Origin: an uncultured Blautia sp.
GTDB taxonomy: Bacteria; Bacillota_A; Clostridia; Lachnospirales; Lachnospiraceae
Length of the DNA stretch: 7,362 nt
Reading direction: 5' to 3'
Assembly (NCBI GenBank): GCA_905209435.1
Contig: CAJLTE010000125.1
Location: 1-7,362 of the forward strand
In this document: piece after piece, positions 5,583 to 7,362 of the stretch
How the letters are laid out: every line of letters begins with the position of its first letter
Position numbering within the stretch: position 1 is the stretch's first letter
Notes under the pieces: model-generated
Told to the model about the DNA's origin: nothing
Database searches by the model: none
What the model saw: only the letters and a program-made list of their open reading frames with translations
Made by a program: the position numbers and the translations under genes

Positions 5583-7190
5583 ATGGCAGTTAAATACGTA
5601 TTTGTCACAGGAGGAGTTGTTTCCGGTCTTGGAAAAGGTATCACAGCAGCGTCTCTGGGACGTCTTCTGAAAGCGAGAGGTTACCAGGTGACCATGCAGA
5701 AGTTTGATCCTTATATTAATATTGATCCGGGAACTATGAACCCGATTCAGCACGGAGAAGTCTTTGTAACAGATGACGGTACAGAGACAGATCTGGACCT
5801 GGGACACTATGAGAGATTCATTGATGAAAGCCTTGACAAAAATTCCAACGTGACCACAGGTAAGGTTTACTGGTCGGTTCTTCAGAAAGAACGTCACGGA
5901 GATTTCGGCGGAGGTACCGTACAGGTCATTCCCCATATTACCAATGAGATCAAGAGCCGTTTCTATCGTGCCAAATCACCGGAGGAAAACAAGATTGCCA
6001 TTATCGAGGTCGGAGGAACAGTCGGTGATATCGAAAGCCAGCCATTCCTGGAAGCCATCCGCCAGTTCCAGCACAACGTGGGACATGACAATGCGATCCT
6101 GATCCATGTAACATTAATTCCTTATTTAAAGGCATCTGAAGAAATGAAAACAAAGCCAACTCAGGCAAGCGTAAAAGAACTTCAGGGAATGGGAATCCAG
6201 CCGGATGTACTGGTATGCAGAAGTGAACATGAACTGACAGAAGACATCAGAGAAAAAATCGCGTTATTCTGTAATGTACCTGTATCCCATGTACTTCAGA
6301 ACCTGGATGTAGAGTATTTATATGAAGCTCCTCTTGCAATGGAAAGAGAGAAACTTGCAGATGTCGTTCTTTCAAGTCTTCGTCTGGAAAACAGAAAGCC
6401 GGATTTAAGCGATTGGGAAGCAATGGTAGAAAGCCTGAGAAATCCGAACAAAACAGTAAAGATTGCAATCGTAGGAAAATATACACAGCTTCACGATGCA
6501 TACCTCAGTGTAGTGGAGGCGCTGAAACATGGCGGAATTTCCTGCAGAGCAAAAGTAGAACTTGAATGGGTTGATTCCGAAGAACTGACAGAGAAGAATC
6601 TGGATCAGCGTCTTCACGATGTAGATGGTATCCTGGTTCCGGGTGGTTTCGGAAACAGGGGTACAGAGGGAATGATCCTTGCAGCACAGTATGCAAGAGT
6701 ATACAAGATCCCATACCTTGGTATCTGTCTGGGAATGCAGATGGCGATCGTAGAATTTGCCCGTCATGTACTTGGGTACGAAGATGCAAACAGTATTGAA
6801 CTTGATCCGGATACCAAACATCCGGTAATCGCACTGATGCCGGATCAGGAAGATGTCGAGGATATCGGCGGAACCTTAAGACTTGGAAGTTACCCATGCA
6901 TTCTTGCAGAGGATTCCAAATCTTATGAACTTTTCGGCAAGAAAGAGATTCACGAACGTCACAGACATCGTTATGAAGTAAACAACGCATTCCGTAAAGA
7001 ACTTCAGGAGAAAGGAATGAACATTGTAGGAACTTCTCCTGATAACCGTATTGTAGAAATGATCGAGATCGCAGGGCATCCGTTCTATGTAGGAACCCAG
7101 GCGCATCCTGAATTCAAATCCCGCCCGAATCATGCACATCCTTTATTCAGAGGATTCATCCAGGCGGCAGTAGACTTCAAAAGTAAATAA
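5583..7190 (+). CDS. pyrG: CTP synthase
   Basis: This 535-residue enzyme makes CTP from UTP, ATP and glutamine, the last step of de novo pyrimidine nucleotide synthesis. The N-terminal synthetase domain (about 1-267) opens [19 protein letters not shown], with P-loop Lys18, followed by [15 protein letters not shown] (40-54), [13 protein letters not shown] (67-79) and the metal-site segment [12 protein letters not shown] (141-152). The C-terminal class I glutaminase domain (about 290-535) has PGGFG (353-357), the nucleophile Cys382 in GICLGMQ, and His508/Glu510 in GTQAHPE. The length is normal for the family. A frame-compatible ATG at 5562 exists, but the ATG at 5583 is preferred: GGAGGAGG (5567-5574) sits 8 bases before it, and the family begins at this [11 protein letters not shown] point. 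A leader terminator controls entry into the gene. Confidence 0.98.
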   Translation: MAVKYVFVTGGVVSGLGKGITAASLGRLLKARGYQVTMQKFDPYINIDPGTMNPIQHGEVFVTDDGTETDLDLGHYERFIDESLDKNSNVTTGKVYWSVLQKERHGDFGGGTVQVIPHITNEIKSRFYRAKSPEENKIAIIEVGGTVGDIESQPFLEAIRQFQHNVGHDNAILIHVTLIPYLKASEEMKTKPTQASVKELQGMGIQPDVLVCRSEHELTEDIREKIALFCNVPVSHVLQNLDVEYLYEAPLAMEREKLADVVLSSLRLENRKPDLSDWEAMVESLRNPNKTVKIAIVGKYTQLHDAYLSVVEALKHGGISCRAKVELEWVDSEELTEKNLDQRLHDVDGILVPGGFGNRGTEGMILAAQYARVYKIPYLGICLGMQMAIVEFARHVLGYEDANSIELDPDTKHPVIALMPDQEDVEDIGGTLRLGSYPCILAEDSKSYELFGKKEIHERHRHRYEVNNAFRKELQEKGMNIVGTSPDNRIVEMIEIAGHPFYVGTQAHPEFKSRPNHAHPLFRGFIQAAVDFKSK

Positions 7191-7201
7191 TTACTTTTGA
7201 A
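7176..7201 (+). repeat. Hairpin around the pyrG stop codon
   Basis: TTCAAAAGTAA (7176-7186) and TTACTTTTGAA (7191-7201) are perfectly complementary over 11 bases. The four-base loop ATAA includes the pyrG stop codon. No U-run follows, so it is not a standard terminator. It could protect the 3' end of the message or affect stop-codon use. Confidence 0.6.
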
Positions 7202-7203
7202 AG

Positions 7204-7290
7204 CCTCCGGCGGATTGCAGAGCTGCGCAGAGGAAAATGTCATGCAAAGCATGACGCGCAGCTCGCAGCAAGTACGCTGGAGAGTACTTG
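7204..7290. repeat. Dense palindrome cluster downstream of pyrG, possible interspersed repeat
   Basis: GAGCTGCGC (7220-7228) pairs with GCGCAGCTC (7256-7264). Nested inside, GTCATGC (7239-7245) pairs with GCATGAC (7249-7255) around an AAA loop. A separate stem, CAAGTAC (7269-7275) with GTACTTG (7284-7290), follows. The tract is more GC-rich than the surrounding intergenic DNA. Such compact, palindrome-dense, non-coding blocks resemble dispersed intergenic repeats, but copy number cannot be judged from one window. Confidence 0.5.
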
Positions 7291-7335
7291 ATACTAATGA
7301 AGAACAACAGCAGAAATAGAAAGGATGAGGAGATT

Positions 7336-7362
7336 ATGAAAGAAGTGAGAGAACAGCAGCAA
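7336..7362 (+). CDS. Start of an unidentified gene (cut by right edge)
   Basis: ATG at 7336 begins MKEVREQQQ and is open to the window edge. It is preceded by the purine-rich AAAGGATGAGGAG (7320-7332), a fair ribosome binding site. An in-frame ATG at 7297 would add 13 residues (MKNNSRNRKDEEI), but its nearest possible site, GGAGAG (7279-7284), is 12 bases away and partly inside a hairpin. Nine residues are too few to assign a family. There is no clear terminator between pyrG and this frame, so some read-through from pyrG is possible. Confidence 0.45.

Noticed and set aside
1..7362. CRISPR array, insertion sequence, phage, toxin-antitoxin or defence system
   Set aside because: No regularly spaced direct repeats, transposase, integrase, nuclease or toxin-like genes are present; the proteins are ordinary housekeeping enzymes apart from the HPr-like variant.

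Overview
The window looks like the chromosome of a low-GC Gram-positive anaerobe of class Clostridia, most likely family Lachnospiraceae (Blautia/Dorea-like). This rests on codon and base composition, strong purine-rich ribosome binding sites, near-consensus sigma-A promoters, a type III glutamine synthetase, the Fe-S/propeptide form of PurF, and a histidine-less HPr-like protein. The family assignment is an inference; no rRNA is present to confirm it.

Layout. On the minus strand, the 5' third of an ammonium transporter gene (amt, cut by the left edge) lies downstream of a complete glnN (glutamine synthetase III), with a large inverted repeat between them. Divergent from glnN, on the plus strand, come purF (amidophosphoribosyltransferase), a 75-residue HPr-like protein, pyrG (CTP synthase) and the first codons of an unidentified gene at the right edge. 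Each complete gene has its own recognisable promoter; amt has only a weak candidate.

The genes form a glutamine theme. Amt brings in ammonium and GlnN fixes it into glutamine. PurF and PyrG are glutamine amidotransferases that spend glutamine on the first step of purine synthesis and the last step of CTP synthesis. The HPr-like protein keeps the regulatory-serine region of HPr but not the phosphocarrier histidine.

The most interesting material is in the leaders, not the proteins. glnN and amt share a leader module: a GCGC-stem, terminator-like hairpin followed by the palindrome TTTTATAAAA. The glnN leader carries two more hairpins. The pyrG leader has a strong intrinsic terminator whose 5' arm can also pair with an upstream copy of part of its 3' arm, a classic attenuator layout, but it lacks the G-run start used in Bacillus. 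The purF leader is also structured. A dense cluster of palindromes follows pyrG and may be an interspersed repeat. I found no mobile element, CRISPR array, defence system or evidently new protein system.
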